Source: Alphaproteobacteria bacterium (GTDB lineage: Bacteria > Pseudomonadota > Alphaproteobacteria > Puniceispirillales > Puniceispirillaceae). From it: 42,823 nt of DNA. Positions 9,674 to 19,532 of the stretch are shown in pieces (position 1 is the first letter of the stretch; each line of letters starts with the position of its first letter). The DNA lies in NCBI GenBank assembly GCA_011524735.1, contig WTJS01000240.1, positions 1-42,823 of the forward strand, written 5' to 3'. A model generated the notes under the pieces. The model did not search any database. It saw only the letters and a list, made by a program, of their open reading frames with translations, and was not told the origin of the DNA. The position numbers and the translations under genes were made by a program.

Positions 9674-10563
9674 TGCCCCGGATCAAACTGACGGACAGCC
9701 TGTCTCTGTCGAACATAGTTTATGGAATGTGGCGGCTTGGTGATGATGCCGATACGTCACCAGCCCATATTCAGGCGAAGATTGAATCCTGTCTGGCCCA
9801 AGGCATAACGAGCATGGATCAGGCTGATATTTATGGTGGGTACGAGGCGGAGGAAATTCTTGGCAAGGCTCTGAAGGGAACGGGTCTGCGTGATCAGATC
9901 GAAATCATCACAAAATGCGACATTGTTGCGCCTGTAGGCCGGCATTCAGGGGCGAGGGTGAAATATTACGATACCGGTCGTGAGCATATCACCCAGTCAG
10001 TGGACGACTCCCTTCGTCTGATGGGGATTGAACAAATTGACCTGTTGCTGATTCACCGCCCGGATCCGATGATGGATCATCATGAAACAGGCCGCGCACT
10101 GGATGATCTTGTTGCCTCTGGAAAGGTTGGCAACATAGGAGTTTCAAATTTTCGGCCATGGGACTCCGAACTTCTGCAATCAGCTATGAAAACGCCGATT
10201 GCGACCAACCAGATTGAAATCAGTGTCCTTGAGCATAGCCCATTCACCAATGGTGACATTGCCTGGCTGCAGCAGCGGGGCATTGCGCCGATGGCCTGGT
10301 CGCCGCTTGCCGGGGGCACTCTTTTTCAAGCTGAAAGCAAAGTTCTCCATGATGCTATGGCAGATATTGCGGCGCGCTTTGACGTTGATGTGGGGACGCT
10401 TGCGGTGGCGTGGCTGCTTGCACATCCAGCACGGATCATTCCCGTGATGGGCACCAATAATCTTGATCGCATCGCCACGTTGGGACGGGCAGCCGAGATT
10501 GCCATTGATCGCCAGACATGGTTTGAAATCTATACCGCTGCGCTTGGGCGTGAAGTGGCCTGA
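9670..10563 (+). CDS. Aldo/keto reductase (YdhF-like)
   Basis: This 297-residue protein has a TIM-barrel AKR sequence with the catalytic tetrad visible: D50 and Y55 in DQADIYGG, K82 in TKCD, and H129 in IHRPDP. A GVSNF motif lies near residue 157 and the NADPH-binding end GTNNLDRI near residue 273. The ATG overlaps the stop codon of the SsuD-like gene, so the two are coupled. A simple reading is that the monooxygenase releases an aldehyde and this enzyme reduces it; that is inference. Confidence 0.92.
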   Translation: MMPRIKLTDSLSLSNIVYGMWRLGDDADTSPAHIQAKIESCLAQGITSMDQADIYGGYEAEEILGKALKGTGLRDQIEIITKCDIVAPVGRHSGARVKYYDTGREHITQSVDDSLRLMGIEQIDLLLIHRPDPMMDHHETGRALDDLVASGKVGNIGVSNFRPWDSELLQSAMKTPIATNQIEISVLEHSPFTNGDIAWLQQRGIAPMAWSPLAGGTLFQAESKVLHDAMADIAARFDVDVGTLAVAWLLAHPARIIPVMGTNNLDRIATLGRAAEIAIDRQTWFEIYTAALGREVA

Positions 10564-10591
10564 GCGATAAAATCGGCTTTCAGGAATGATC

Positions 10592-10768
10592 ATGCAAACT
10601 GAACTAGCCGGTGAAGAAAATTGCGCGGAAGATCTGGAAACAGATACACCGCTGACTGATACGCTTGTTGATCAGTTCGCCAGTTATTATCTGCTGGCAG
10701 TTCTGGCGGTAAAGGCTCTGGAAGCTATGCGTGAGCAGCGTCGGCTTTCAGAGGCGGCCATGGGATAA
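10592..10768 (+). CDS. Small hypothetical protein (58 aa)
   Basis: I do not recognise this protein. It has an acidic N-terminal half (residues about 3-25, rich in E and D) and an alanine/leucine-rich helical C-terminal half ending in a basic patch EQRRLSEA. The ATG at 10592 has an AGGA eight bases upstream, while an ATG at 10586 is too close to it. It lies between the aldo/keto reductase and the photolyase-like pair on the same strand, so it could be in either operon. It may be a chance frame; length and start context give modest support. Confidence 0.4.
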   Translation: MQTELAGEENCAEDLETDTPLTDTLVDQFASYYLLAVLAVKALEAMREQRRLSEAAMG

Positions 10769-10863
10769 CTTGCAGGTCTTGACTTGGTGAACTGATACCG
10801 AATTCTGCATCGTCAGAGGGATGACATCTGGACAATTGATGTCTTGCACCCCATTTGCCGGAA

Positions 10864-11691
10864 ATGACTGAATTAACGCCACCATCACTTCCACAGCCGA
10901 CAAGCTTCGCCTCCCGTCAGGCGATGATGGATCACATTGCCAAGCTTTCAGGTCAGCAGCCATGCACTCCATCCCCGATAGAAGGCGGACGTGTCGCGGC
11001 AGAAAAAGCACTCACTGCGATCAATCCGGCAGCCTATGCCGCAACGCGCAATTTTCTGGATGGCGCAGTGACCCGGCTGTCACCTTATATCCGTCAGGGA
11101 ATTCTCAGCCTTGATGAAGTGCGCAACCATGCGCTTTCCATCGAGCCTGACCAGAAAAAAGTCGAAAAGTTTGTTCAAGAACTTGCTTGGCGGGATTATT
11201 GGCAACGGGTCTATGTCGCTCATCCTGAGCGCATCTGGAATGATGTAGAAACCTATAAGACAGGTTTCGATGCCAGTGAGTATGAAACGGATCTGCCTGA
11301 CGATATTTCCACCGGGCAGACTGGCGTTGCCTGCATCGATCATTTCATCGGGACAATGCTTGAAACCGGATACCTGCACAATCATGCCCGCATGTATGTG
11401 GCATCCTATGTCGTGCATTGGCGGCGTATTCGCTGGCAGGCAGGTGCCCGCTGGTTCCTGCAGAATCTGCTGGATGGTGACCCGGCCAGCAATAATCTGT
11501 CATGGCAATGGGTTGCCAGCACCTTTTCCAACAAGCCCTACATCTTCAATCTTGAAAATGTCGCGAAATATACTGGGCATGAGGTGAATACGCGTTTCGC
11601 TGACAACCGCGTGCTTGGTTATTCTTATGAACAGCTGAACGAACTGCTGTTCCCAAATCTTGCGCATATGGCGGGAGATCAACATGGCTGA
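10864..11691 (+). CDS. Photolyase/cryptochrome FAD-binding domain protein, stand-alone
   Basis: This 275-residue protein matches only the helical C-terminal FAD domain of the photolyase/cryptochrome family. The order of marks is RNFLDGAVTRLSPYIRQG (about 62-79), ELAWRDYW (106-113), HNHARMYVAS (172-181), GARWFLQ (194-200) and SNNLSWQWVAS (209-219). These are the FAD-contacting and substrate-cavity segments. The alpha/beta antenna domain that normally precedes them is missing here but appears as the next gene. The start is uncertain: ATG at 10864 has no clear ribosome site and a TTG at 10855 is possible. I recall very similar stand-alone proteins in marine cyanobacteria, apparently without a proven function. 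It probably acts in light-driven DNA repair or light sensing. Confidence 0.9.
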   Translation: MTELTPPSLPQPTSFASRQAMMDHIAKLSGQQPCTPSPIEGGRVAAEKALTAINPAAYAATRNFLDGAVTRLSPYIRQGILSLDEVRNHALSIEPDQKKVEKFVQELAWRDYWQRVYVAHPERIWNDVETYKTGFDASEYETDLPDDISTGQTGVACIDHFIGTMLETGYLHNHARMYVASYVVHWRRIRWQAGARWFLQNLLDGDPASNNLSWQWVASTFSNKPYIFNLENVAKYTGHEVNTRFADNRVLGYSYEQLNELLFPNLAHMAGDQHG

Positions 11692-12133
11692 CCTGGTCTG
11701 GCTGCATGAGGATGCGTTGCGCCGAACGCATCCAGTATTTGTCGCGGCTGATTATGAACGTGGTAGCGATACACAGCCGGTTTTCATATGGGATGTGGAT
11801 TACTTTGGCGAAAACGATATTGGTCTGAAGCGCCAGCATTTCATCTACGAAACACTCGTGGAGATGGGGGCTGAAATTCATGCTGGCAGTATGCATGACA
11901 TCTTGCCGCGTCTTGTTGCTGCTCGAGGCGTGACGCGGGTTCTGGTTCCTGCCACGCCCAATCCGAATATGCTGCGCCGTTATGGGCAGATTCGCCGGGC
12001 TCTGTCCGATATTGCTTTTGACATGGTTGATGACACGCCCTTCGCGACCCTTTCCAAGCCAGCTGATCTTGGCCGATTCTTTCGGTACTGGAATAAGGCC
12101 CGTAAGAGCGCCATGCGCCCGCATGGTGGATAG
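11684..12133 (+). CDS. Photolyase-type alpha/beta (antenna) domain protein, stand-alone
   Basis: This 149-residue protein resembles the N-terminal Rossmann-like domain of DNA photolyases. DLVWLHEDALRRTHP aligns with the usual LVWFRxDLRLxDNxA. PVFIWD, the KRQHFIYETL helix, GAEIHAGSM and the later RYGQIRRAL helix follow in the expected order. It ends just where the linker to an FAD domain would begin. A strong GGGAG site seven bases before the ATG lies inside the upstream FAD-domain gene, and the genes overlap by 8 bp. The two products probably form one heteromeric enzyme with its halves encoded in reverse order. Whether it binds an antenna chromophore is not visible. Confidence 0.8.
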   Translation: MADLVWLHEDALRRTHPVFVAADYERGSDTQPVFIWDVDYFGENDIGLKRQHFIYETLVEMGAEIHAGSMHDILPRLVAARGVTRVLVPATPNPNMLRRYGQIRRALSDIAFDMVDDTPFATLSKPADLGRFFRYWNKARKSAMRPHGG

Positions 12134-12229
12134 AACGACCTGCGTCATACTGTCTGAAATACGTTGATTGGCCGTGCCGCTTTCCGATAAGGTGGCGACA
12201 TTGTCAGTTGGTATTTTCAGGAACATTTC

Positions 12230-13762
12230 ATGACGGATATTCTTGCCGAACTTGAGGCAAAACGCGTCAAAGCAAGGCTTGGCGGCGGCCAGCGACGGAT
12301 CGATACCCAACATGCGAAAGGCAAGCTGACAGCACGTGAAAGACTGTTGCTGTTGCTTGACGAAGGGTCCTTTGAAGAATGGGACATGTTTGTCGAGCAT
12401 CGGTGTCACGATTTCGGCATGGACAATGCCAAGGTGCCGGGCGATGGAGTCGTAACAGGATATGGCGCTATTTCTGGTCGCCCAGTTTTCGTTTACTCAC
12501 AAGATTTCACCGTTTTGGGAGGCTCTCTTTCTGAAACGCATGCTGCCAAGATCTGTAAGATCATGGATCAAGCTATCAAGACCGGCATCCCGCTTATTGG
12601 TCTGAATGACTCCGGTGGTGCACGGATTCAAGAAGGTGTGGCGTCACTTGGCGGTTATGCCGAAGTGTTCCAGCGCAATGTTCTGGCATCTGGCGTTATT
12701 CCTCAGATTTCTCTGATCATGGGACCCTGTGCTGGTGGTGCCGTTTACTCGCCAGCGATCACTGACTTCATCTTCATGGTTGAAGGGTCGAGCTATATGT
12801 TCGTAACCGGCCCGGATGTGGTGAAAACGGTGACCCATGAAGACCTGACAGCTGAAGAGCTTGGTGGTGCCAAGATGCATAGCCGTCAGTCTGGTGTGGC
12901 GCATGGTGCCTTTGCGAATGACATTGACATGCTGATGCAGACGCGTGAGCTGATGTCATATCTGCCGCTATCCAACCGGGAAGACGCACCGATTGTGCCA
13001 TGTCATGATCCAATCGATCGGCCGTCAGCAGTTCTTGACCAGATCATCCCTGATAATGCGAATATGCCTTATGACATGCGCAAGGTGGTGACGCAGATCG
13101 TCGATAATGGTGAATTTTTTGAAATTCACGAAAACTATGCCGCCAATATCCTCTGCGGTTTTGGCCGTATTGACGGGCGTACGGTTGGGATTGTTGGCAA
13201 CCAGCCCATGGTTCTGGCGGGCTGTCTTGACATTAATGCATCACGCAAGGCGGCGCGCTTCGTGCGGTTCTGCGATGCCTTCAATATCCCGCTTGTCACA
13301 CTTGTTGATGTCCCTGGTTTCATGCCGGGTCTGGCGCAGGAAACAGGTGGCATTATTTCAAATGGCGCAAAACTTCTGTTTGCCTATGCCGAGGCAACTG
13401 TGCCGAAGGTTACGCTGATTACCCGCAAGGCTTATGGCGGAGCCTATGATGTTATGGCCTCGAAACACCTCCGTGGTGATGTAAATTATGCTTGGCCTAG
13501 CGCGGAAATTGCGGTGATGGGCCCGGAGGGCGCTGCGCGGATTATTTTCCGTGAGGATGCAGCTGATCCAGACAAGCTCGCAGCCAAGACTGACGAATAT
13601 CGTGAAAAATTTGCGAACCCCTTTGTCGCCGCTGGTCGAGGATATCTTGATGACATCATTATGCCACGAAACTCACGCCGCCGGATTGCGCGGGCGCTGG
13701 CAATGCTGTCTGACAAGCAGCTGGAAAACCCACCGCGTAAGCATGACAACCTGCCACTTTAG
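12230..13762 (+). CDS. pccB: Propionyl-CoA carboxylase, beta (carboxyltransferase) subunit
   Basis: This 510-residue carboxyltransferase has the expected length and both crotonase-fold halves. The N-terminal half includes [17 protein letters not shown], the [13 protein letters not shown] helix, [11 protein letters not shown] and the oxyanion-hole [12 protein letters not shown]. The C-terminal half includes VDVPGFMPG and the AYGGAYDVM loop; the aspartate there is typical of propionyl-CoA-specific subunits. It transfers carboxyl from biotin on PccA to propionyl-CoA, giving methylmalonyl-CoA in the cytoplasm. AGGAA precedes the ATG. pccA follows 44 bp later. No epimerase or methylmalonyl-CoA mutase gene is in view. 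Confidence 0.95.
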   Translation: MTDILAELEAKRVKARLGGGQRRIDTQHAKGKLTARERLLLLLDEGSFEEWDMFVEHRCHDFGMDNAKVPGDGVVTGYGAISGRPVFVYSQDFTVLGGSLSETHAAKICKIMDQAIKTGIPLIGLNDSGGARIQEGVASLGGYAEVFQRNVLASGVIPQISLIMGPCAGGAVYSPAITDFIFMVEGSSYMFVTGPDVVKTVTHEDLTAEELGGAKMHSRQSGVAHGAFANDIDMLMQTRELMSYLPLSNREDAPIVPCHDPIDRPSAVLDQIIPDNANMPYDMRKVVTQIVDNGEFFEIHENYAANILCGFGRIDGRTVGIVGNQPMVLAGCLDINASRKAARFVRFCDAFNIPLVTLVDVPGFMPGLAQETGGIISNGAKLLFAYAEATVPKVTLITRKAYGGAYDVMASKHLRGDVNYAWPSAEIAVMGPEGAARIIFREDAADPDKLAAKTDEYREKFANPFVAAGRGYLDDIIMPRNSRRRIARALAMLSDKQLENPPRKHDNLPL

Positions 13763-13806
13763 ATTTTCCGGTCAGGCGTCTGCCTCGACCATGCGGAGTA
13801 AAATTC

Positions 13807-15783
13807 ATGTTCAGTAAAATTCTGATCGCCAACCGAGGGGAAATCGCCTGCCGGATCATGCGCACGGCAAAGCGGATGGGCATCAGCACAGTTGCCGTCT
13901 ATTCCGATGCAGATGCTGGAACCCCGCATGTGACGATGGCTGATGAGGCGGTGAATATCGGGCCAGCGCCCTCAGCGCAGAGCTATCTGCGTGGTGACGC
14001 GATTATCGAAGCCGCAAAATCAACTGGTGCTGAAGCCATTCATCCTGGTTTCGGCTTTCTGTCTGAGAACGCTGAATTCGTAGCTGCCGTAGAGGCTGCT
14101 GGCCTTGCCTTTATTGGGCCAGGCACCGAAGCCATCCGCGTGATGGGCGATAAAATTGAATCCAAGGCGCTCGCAAAAAAGGCAGGAGTTTCAACCGTTC
14201 CGGGGACAGAAGGCGAAGTTGCAGACGTTGATGTGGCGTTGAAGGCCGCTGCTGATATTGGCTATCCAGTGATGGTGAAGGCATCCGCTGGTGGCGGTGG
14301 TAAGGGCATGCGTGTTATTGAAAGCGCAGACGATCTTGCTGATGGGATGCGCGCAGCCATGAGCGAGGCGCAGACAGCCTTTGGTGACTCGCGGGTCTTC
14401 ATTGAAAAATTCGTAGTCCAGCCGCGCCATATTGAAATTCAGCTGATCGCTGATCAGCATGGCAATATCGTCTATGTTGGTGAACGTGAATGTTCAATCC
14501 AGCGACGCCATCAAAAGGTGATTGAAGAGGCGCCAAGCCCGTTCATTTCAGCTGAGACACGGGCCGCTATGGGTCAGCAGGCTGTAGAGCTGGCGCGTGC
14601 GGTGAATTACCGGTCCGCCGGTACGGTTGAATTCATCGTTGGTGCCGATCAGGATTTTTACTTCCTTGAAATGAACACACGCCTTCAGGTGGAACATCCT
14701 GTCACTGAAATGGTGTATGGTCTGGATCTGGTTGAAAAAATGATCCGTGTGGCTGCTGGTGAAGAGCTTGGTCTGACGCAGGATGACATTGTAGCCAAGG
14801 GATGGGCGATCGAAGCGCGAGTCTATGCCGAAGATCCGTCACGTGGTTTTCTGCCTTCCATCGGACAACTTGTACGCTACCGTGAACCAGCCGGCGAAGG
14901 TGTTCGCGTCGACTCCGGTGTTGAAGAGGGCGGCGAGATTTCCATGTATTACGATCCGATGATTGCAAAGCTTGTGGCTTATGCACCGGATCGAGACGCC
15001 GCTATCGACAGACTCCATCTTGCCCTGGATCACTATGAAATTGATGGCATAGCCTGTAACCGCCAGTTCCTTTCGGCGGTCCTGGAGAATGAAGCCTTCC
15101 GATCAGGCAAGCTTACTACGGGCTTTATCGCCGAGGAATTTGACGGAGACTTTGTGGCAGAGGCGCCAGCTGCCGATGATGCTGTTGGGTTGATCGCTTT
15201 GGGAACCGCCGTTGTGGCTCTGCAGATGGAAGAGCGGCATAGCGGTGATCCGGACACCGCGTTTGTGGCGGTCGATCAGACGGGTAATCGGCTGTTGGTC
15301 TCTGTCAAAGGGATTGCCAACCAGTCGGCACAGCTTGAGGTTGATGGAAAGTCCGTAAATCTTGCTGGTGAGTTGCGCAGTCCAATCTATCTGTTTGATG
15401 GAACGATCAATGAGGTTCCGGCAGCCATTCAAATTCGACGGAACGGTTATCGTGTCAGCCTGACACGCGGAGCGTCACGTCTTGATCTGACCGTGCTTCC
15501 TGCACGTTACGACCTGATGCTTGATCACATGCCTGCCGTGGCTGAAGGTGCGGGTGCAGATGAAATCTGTGCACCAATGCCCGGTCAGATCACAAAGCTG
15601 CTCGTTGAAGTTGGTGACGAAGTTCAGAAGGGTCAGGATGTCGCCATCATTGAAGCCATGAAAATGGAAAACATTCTGCAGTCTGAAGCGCAAGGAACCG
15701 TCAAATCGATCGATGTCAGCATTGGCGACAATCTGAATGTTGATGACCTGATCATGGCACTTGATCTGGCAGACGAAGCCTAG
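13807..15783 (+). CDS. pccA: Propionyl-CoA carboxylase, alpha subunit (biotin carboxylase plus biotin carrier)
   Basis: This 658-residue protein has a biotin carboxylase region (residues 1-445) with ILIANRGEIACR, the ATP-grasp glycine loop SAGGGGKGM near 160, the ECSIQRRHQK stretch, EMNTRLQVEHPVTE near 285 and the RVYAEDP segment. A BT-type linker domain (about 450-580) connects it to a C-terminal biotinyl domain (about 590-655). The biotinylation site EAMKMEN lies near residue 617. It carboxylates biotin with ATP and bicarbonate and passes it to PccB. The BT domain separates PccA from plain acetyl-CoA biotin carboxylases. A GGAG ribosome site precedes the ATG. Confidence 0.95.
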   Translation: MFSKILIANRGEIACRIMRTAKRMGISTVAVYSDADAGTPHVTMADEAVNIGPAPSAQSYLRGDAIIEAAKSTGAEAIHPGFGFLSENAEFVAAVEAAGLAFIGPGTEAIRVMGDKIESKALAKKAGVSTVPGTEGEVADVDVALKAAADIGYPVMVKASAGGGGKGMRVIESADDLADGMRAAMSEAQTAFGDSRVFIEKFVVQPRHIEIQLIADQHGNIVYVGERECSIQRRHQKVIEEAPSPFISAETRAAMGQQAVELARAVNYRSAGTVEFIVGADQDFYFLEMNTRLQVEHPVTEMVYGLDLVEKMIRVAAGEELGLTQDDIVAKGWAIEARVYAEDPSRGFLPSIGQLVRYREPAGEGVRVDSGVEEGGEISMYYDPMIAKLVAYAPDRDAAIDRLHLALDHYEIDGIACNRQFLSAVLENEAFRSGKLTTGFIAEEFDGDFVAEAPAADDAVGLIALGTAVVALQMEERHSGDPDTAFVAVDQTGNRLLVSVKGIANQSAQLEVDGKSVNLAGELRSPIYLFDGTINEVPAAIQIRRNGYRVSLTRGASRLDLTVLPARYDLMLDHMPAVAEGAGADEICAPMPGQITKLLVEVGDEVQKGQDVAIIEAMKMENILQSEAQGTVKSIDVSIGDNLNVDDLIMALDLADEA

Positions 15784-15797
15784 TTTTTGATTGCGGT

Positions 15798-16988
15798 TTA
15801 AAGTTTGGCTTGGTCGGCCGCCGGTGGCAGCATTTGCTGAGCCAGCGTGCTGATCCATGCTGCACCGCGGCCTAGAATACCGTCATTGAAGTCATAGTCG
15901 CTGGCATGTAGTGGCTGGCCAGCATTGCCTTCAGTGCCATTTCCGATCAGCATGAAACACGCTGGCACGGCCCGCGCCATATGGGCAAAATCTTCGGAAA
16001 ATAGTTTTGGGTCACATGCTGGATTGACCCGCTCTGCACCGGCAACAGCCTGTGCCGCCGTTACGGCTGCGTCGACCGCAGCGTGATTGTTATGCAGGGC
16101 TGGAAACACGGTGTCATAGGTGACCGAAATATCGACATCATGGGTGGCCGCCATACCCGAACAGATGCGCCGCATGGCAGCTTCAATGTCGGCATTAGTG
16201 TCATCTCCAAGAGCGCGTGCATCCCCTTTCAGAGTGGCTGATCCAGCCAGCACATTGCGCCGTCCATCCGTTATGAATTCCGTTATGGACACCACGCCAT
16301 TCCGCGCTGGATCAAGATTGCGCGATACAATCCCCTGAAGGGCTGTAACAAGCTGTGCGCCGACCAGAATGGCATCGACCCCCATATGGGGTAGGGCGGC
16401 ATGCCCACCCTGTGCGTGAATGGTGATCTCAAACAGACTTTCACTGGCGGTGATGGCACCACTCCGTGTTGCAAAATGACCGGCTGGCATTCCGGGGATA
16501 TTGTGCATCGCAAAGACGTGATGTGTTTCAAATCTGGTAAAAAGCCCGTCCTTGATCATGGCTGCTGCACCATGCCCATGTTCTTCATTCGGCTGGAAGA
16601 TGAAAATGACCCGGCCGTTGAAGTTGCCATGACGTGCCAGATGTGCTGCTGCCCCCAGCAGCATGCTGCTATGACCGTCATGACCACAAGCATGCATGGC
16701 TCCACAAGTCTGCGAGCGCCACACTACATCGCCAGTTTCGGTGATGGGCAATGCATCCATATCGGCGCGAAAGGCAATGCTGCCGGTGCCATTGCCGCGC
16801 TGCAGGACCCCAACGACACCAGTGCCGCCAATTCCTGTATGTGTTTCTATGCCAAAGCTCTGCAGAAGGTCTGCAATACGGGCTGAAGTCCTATGCTCTT
16901 CAAATCCCAGTTCGGGATGCTGGTGGAAGTCATGCCGCCAGCTTACCATGTCATCAAGGATGTCCGGTGTGATCAATCCTGTCGTCAT
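15798..16988 (-). CDS. M20-family amidohydrolase (hippurate/N-acyl amino acid hydrolase type)
   Basis: This 396-residue metallopeptidase of the M20D group begins with [14 protein letters not shown]. The metal-site motifs follow: RADMDALP (74-81), MHACGHDGH (98-106, with C101 and H103 as ligands) and PNEEHGHGA (133-141). A dimerisation domain surrounds [10 protein letters not shown], and the protein ends with HASDYDFND. Such enzymes hydrolyse N-acyl or aryl amides of amino acids, and some members act on indole-acetyl amino acids. Its ATG overlaps the stop codon of the GMC oxidoreductase gene by 4 bp, so the two are translated together. The substrate is unknown. Confidence 0.93.
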   Translation of the reverse strand: MTTGLITPDILDDMVSWRHDFHQHPELGFEEHRTSARIADLLQSFGIETHTGIGGTGVVGVLQRGNGTGSIAFRADMDALPITETGDVVWRSQTCGAMHACGHDGHSSMLLGAAAHLARHGNFNGRVIFIFQPNEEHGHGAAAMIKDGLFTRFETHHVFAMHNIPGMPAGHFATRSGAITASESLFEITIHAQGGHAALPHMGVDAILVGAQLVTALQGIVSRNLDPARNGVVSITEFITDGRRNVLAGSATLKGDARALGDDTNADIEAAMRRICSGMAATHDVDISVTYDTVFPALHNNHAAVDAAVTAAQAVAGAERVNPACDPKLFSEDFAHMARAVPACFMLIGNGTEGNAGQPLHASDYDFNDGILGRGAAWISTLAQQMLPPAADQAKL

Positions 16989-18619
16989 GCAGCATCCTCA
17001 CGGATCAGGTCGGCCCCTTTCTCGGCAATCATGATGGTCGGGGCATTTGTATTGCCAGAAACCAGCTCCGGCATGATTGAGGCATCCACAACGCGCAGCC
17101 TGTCGATCCCATGGACCCGCAGCCTTGCATCAACCACGTCTCCCTGATCAGGCGATGGGCCCATCCGGCAGGTTGAAACCGGATGATATAATGTGACACC
17201 CGTCGCACGAGCATAGGCCAGAAGGTCTTCGTCACTTTCAGCATCAGCACCCGGCTTCATTTCATGGTCAACATGAGGTGCCATCACATCGCTGGTCATG
17301 ATCTGCCGGGCAATGCGCATGCCGGCAATATGGACGCGGCAATCTTCATCTGTGCCAAGATAATTGGGTCGAATGAGCGGCGCAGCTAACGGGTCATCGC
17401 TGTTGATATGGATTGAACCCCGGCTTTCAGGGCGAAGCTGGCAGGGGCCGAATGTCATTCCTGGAAAGGTGTCGAAAATGCGTTTCTCCGGATTTGCGAA
17501 ACTGGCATGGGCGATATGATATTGGATGTCAGGCCCAGACAATCCTTCACGGCTCCTGACAAAGCCGGCAAGCATGCCTGCTGGCATGGTCAGCACACCC
17601 CGACGGGTCAGGGCAAATTTCAGAATCTCAGAGACCAGCCCAAGGCCTCGCGCCTTGCTGTTGATAGATATGTTGCTCTTCAACCTCCAGGAGAGGCGGG
17701 AGATGTAATGGTCAGAAAAATTCTCACCAACGCCTCTTAAAACGTGACGTGATACAATGCCATGCTGTGACAGGAGATTTGGGTCGCCAATGCCTGACAG
17801 CTCTAAAAGCTGGGGTGACTGGATGGCACCTGCACTCAGAATGACCTCACGGTTTGCGGTAACAGTGCGTTCGGCTCCATGTTGTTGAAAACGGACACCA
17901 GATGCTTGTGGTCTGCCGTCTGCTGCCTGTCCAAGGATAAGGCTGGTGGCGTGAGCCCTAGTGATAACGCGCAGGTTTGGTCTGTGCATGGCCGGCTTCA
18001 GATAGGCTTTCTTGGCCGAGAAACGCAGACCGTCTTTCTGCGTGACCTGATAGGGGGCGAAACCGTCCTGGCTTGCACCGTTATAGTCGGGGTTCCGCGG
18101 GTGGCCGCAGCTTTCCGCGGCATCCATTAACACATCCAATGTTTTGTAGTGGGTTCTCAGATTGGCAACGTTGAGCGGGCCACCACGGGCATGAAATTCA
18201 TCTTTGTCGTCAGCAAACTCGGCGTTCTCGGCGCGACGGAAATAGGGAAGGACGTCCTGATAGCTCCATCCGGCATTGCCGCGCTGGGCCCATCCGTCAT
18301 AGTCAGCCGCCTGACCGCGAACATACAGCATGGCATTGATGGCGCTGGAGCCACCAAGAACCTTGCCGCGGGGCTGTTTGATCCGCCGGTTACCAGAACT
18401 TGTTTCGGGCTCTGTTTCAAACATCCAGTTGATTGCTGGGTTCACCATCGTGCGGATATAACCTGCTGGAATATGTATCAACGGGTTTGTGTCCTCACCG
18501 CCGGCCTCAAGGAGGACGACTGTGACATCTCGATCCTCGCTAAGGCGTGCCGCCAAAACACACCCAGCCGACCCGCCGCCAATAATGACGTAGTCCGCGC
18601 TAAGATCGTGTCCACTCAT
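16985..18619 (-). CDS. GMC-family FAD oxidoreductase (choline dehydrogenase-like)
   Basis: This 544-residue flavoprotein has the FAD-binding GGGSAG near the N-terminus, the GMC signature [20 protein letters not shown] at about 83-102, the second signature [15 protein letters not shown] near 270-284, and the C-terminal catalytic pair: H in [11 protein letters not shown] and N in SGNTNAPTI. It oxidises a primary alcohol and passes electrons to a quinone or oxygen. I use the second of two adjacent ATG codons, which is six bases after GAGGG. No betaine aldehyde dehydrogenase or betI is adjacent, so choline is not implied. The coupled partner is the M20 hydrolase. Confidence 0.93.
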   Translation of the reverse strand: MSGHDLSADYVIIGGGSAGCVLAARLSEDRDVTVVLLEAGGEDTNPLIHIPAGYIRTMVNPAINWMFETEPETSSGNRRIKQPRGKVLGGSSAINAMLYVRGQAADYDGWAQRGNAGWSYQDVLPYFRRAENAEFADDKDEFHARGGPLNVANLRTHYKTLDVLMDAAESCGHPRNPDYNGASQDGFAPYQVTQKDGLRFSAKKAYLKPAMHRPNLRVITRAHATSLILGQAADGRPQASGVRFQQHGAERTVTANREVILSAGAIQSPQLLELSGIGDPNLLSQHGIVSRHVLRGVGENFSDHYISRLSWRLKSNISINSKARGLGLVSEILKFALTRRGVLTMPAGMLAGFVRSREGLSGPDIQYHIAHASFANPEKRIFDTFPGMTFGPCQLRPESRGSIHINSDDPLAAPLIRPNYLGTDEDCRVHIAGMRIARQIMTSDVMAPHVDHEMKPGADAESDEDLLAYARATGVTLYHPVSTCRMGPSPDQGDVVDARLRVHGIDRLRVVDASIMPELVSGNTNAPTIMIAEKGADLIREDAA

Positions 18620-18754
18620 CATTAACCCTCATCCCAATTTGCAGACATGGTGCCTGTTTCGCCGTGGTCCGGCAACTAATGTAATCTAGGCAGGATGACA
18701 TCTACCCTGTTTCGTCTTAGTCTTTGATCTCGTTTTGAGTCAGGCCTGCATTTC

Positions 18755-19492
18755 ATGGATATGGTCATTATCTGTCTGATCGCTGGTGGTTTTGCCGGTG
18801 GCTTTGTAAATGGGCTGGCCGGATTTGGCACAGCTCTTTTCGCGCTTGGCTGGTTCCTGCAGGTGTTGCCGCCGCGCGAAGCCGTCGGTGTGGTCCTGGT
18901 CTGCACATTGGTTACAGGGCTTGGCGGCATGTGGCAGGTGCGACATAGCATTCATCTTCGTCGTCTTGCTCGGTTTCTTGTGCCGGGGCTGATTGGTACG
19001 CCGTTCGGGTTAATGGCCCTTGCTCTGGTGGATGCCAGTTCATTATCGCTGATTGTCGGTATGATGCTTTTGGCCTATGGCGGTTACTTCAGCTTTCGGC
19101 GAAGCATTCCTGAAATAACTGGCAGTTGGAAGGTTCTGGAATCTGGTATTGGGTTCGCTGGCGGTGTGTTGGGTGGCATGGCTGGACTTTGTGGAGCGTT
19201 GCCGTCGATGTGGCTGGCGCTCCGTCCTTGGGCAAAAGGTGAGCGTCGCGGCGTCCTGCAACCTTATAATATGGTAATCCTGACTGTGGCCGCTGGTCTT
19301 CTTGCCTATGATGGTGGCTTTACGCTGCCTGTGCTGAGCAGTCTTGGTGTGGCGCTTCCCGCTAGCATTGTCGGCTCGGTTGCGGGGCTGATGCTGTTCA
19401 GACGGATCAGCGATGCAGTCTACCAGCGTCTTCTGATTATTCTGATATTGCTTTCAGGAATATCCTTGCTGGTCAGAACACTGCTGTTATAG
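18755..19492 (+). CDS. TauE/SafE-family membrane exporter
   Basis: This 245-residue, almost wholly hydrophobic protein has seven or eight predicted membrane spans. The two glycine-rich repeats of the family are visible: GGFAGGFVNGLAGFGTALFA near residue 11 and GGVLGGMAGLCGALPSMW near residue 130. TauE/SafE proteins export small anions such as sulfite or sulfoacetate, though many have no known substrate. It diverges from the GMC oxidoreductase gene. Sulfite export would suit a sulfonate-degrading cell, but it is 11 kb from the sulfonate genes and the link is only suggestive. Confidence 0.87.
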   Translation: MDMVIICLIAGGFAGGFVNGLAGFGTALFALGWFLQVLPPREAVGVVLVCTLVTGLGGMWQVRHSIHLRRLARFLVPGLIGTPFGLMALALVDASSLSLIVGMMLLAYGGYFSFRRSIPEITGSWKVLESGIGFAGGVLGGMAGLCGALPSMWLALRPWAKGERRGVLQPYNMVILTVAAGLLAYDGGFTLPVLSSLGVALPASIVGSVAGLMLFRRISDAVYQRLLIILILLSGISLLVRTLLL

Positions 19493-19532
19493 GCCTTAAT
19501 CTGCTGACATCACTCGTTTAGGGATGCAAACC

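Noticed and set aside
10864-12133. The split photolyase as a frameshifted single gene
   Set aside because: The domain order is FAD then antenna, opposite to a normal photolyase, and the second gene has its own ribosome site, so a simple frameshift or sequencing error cannot explain it.
11546-12409. A 287-codon minus-strand frame across the photolyase antenna gene and the pccB start
   Set aside because: It spans three well-supported plus-strand reading frames and shows no family motif, so it is a shadow frame.
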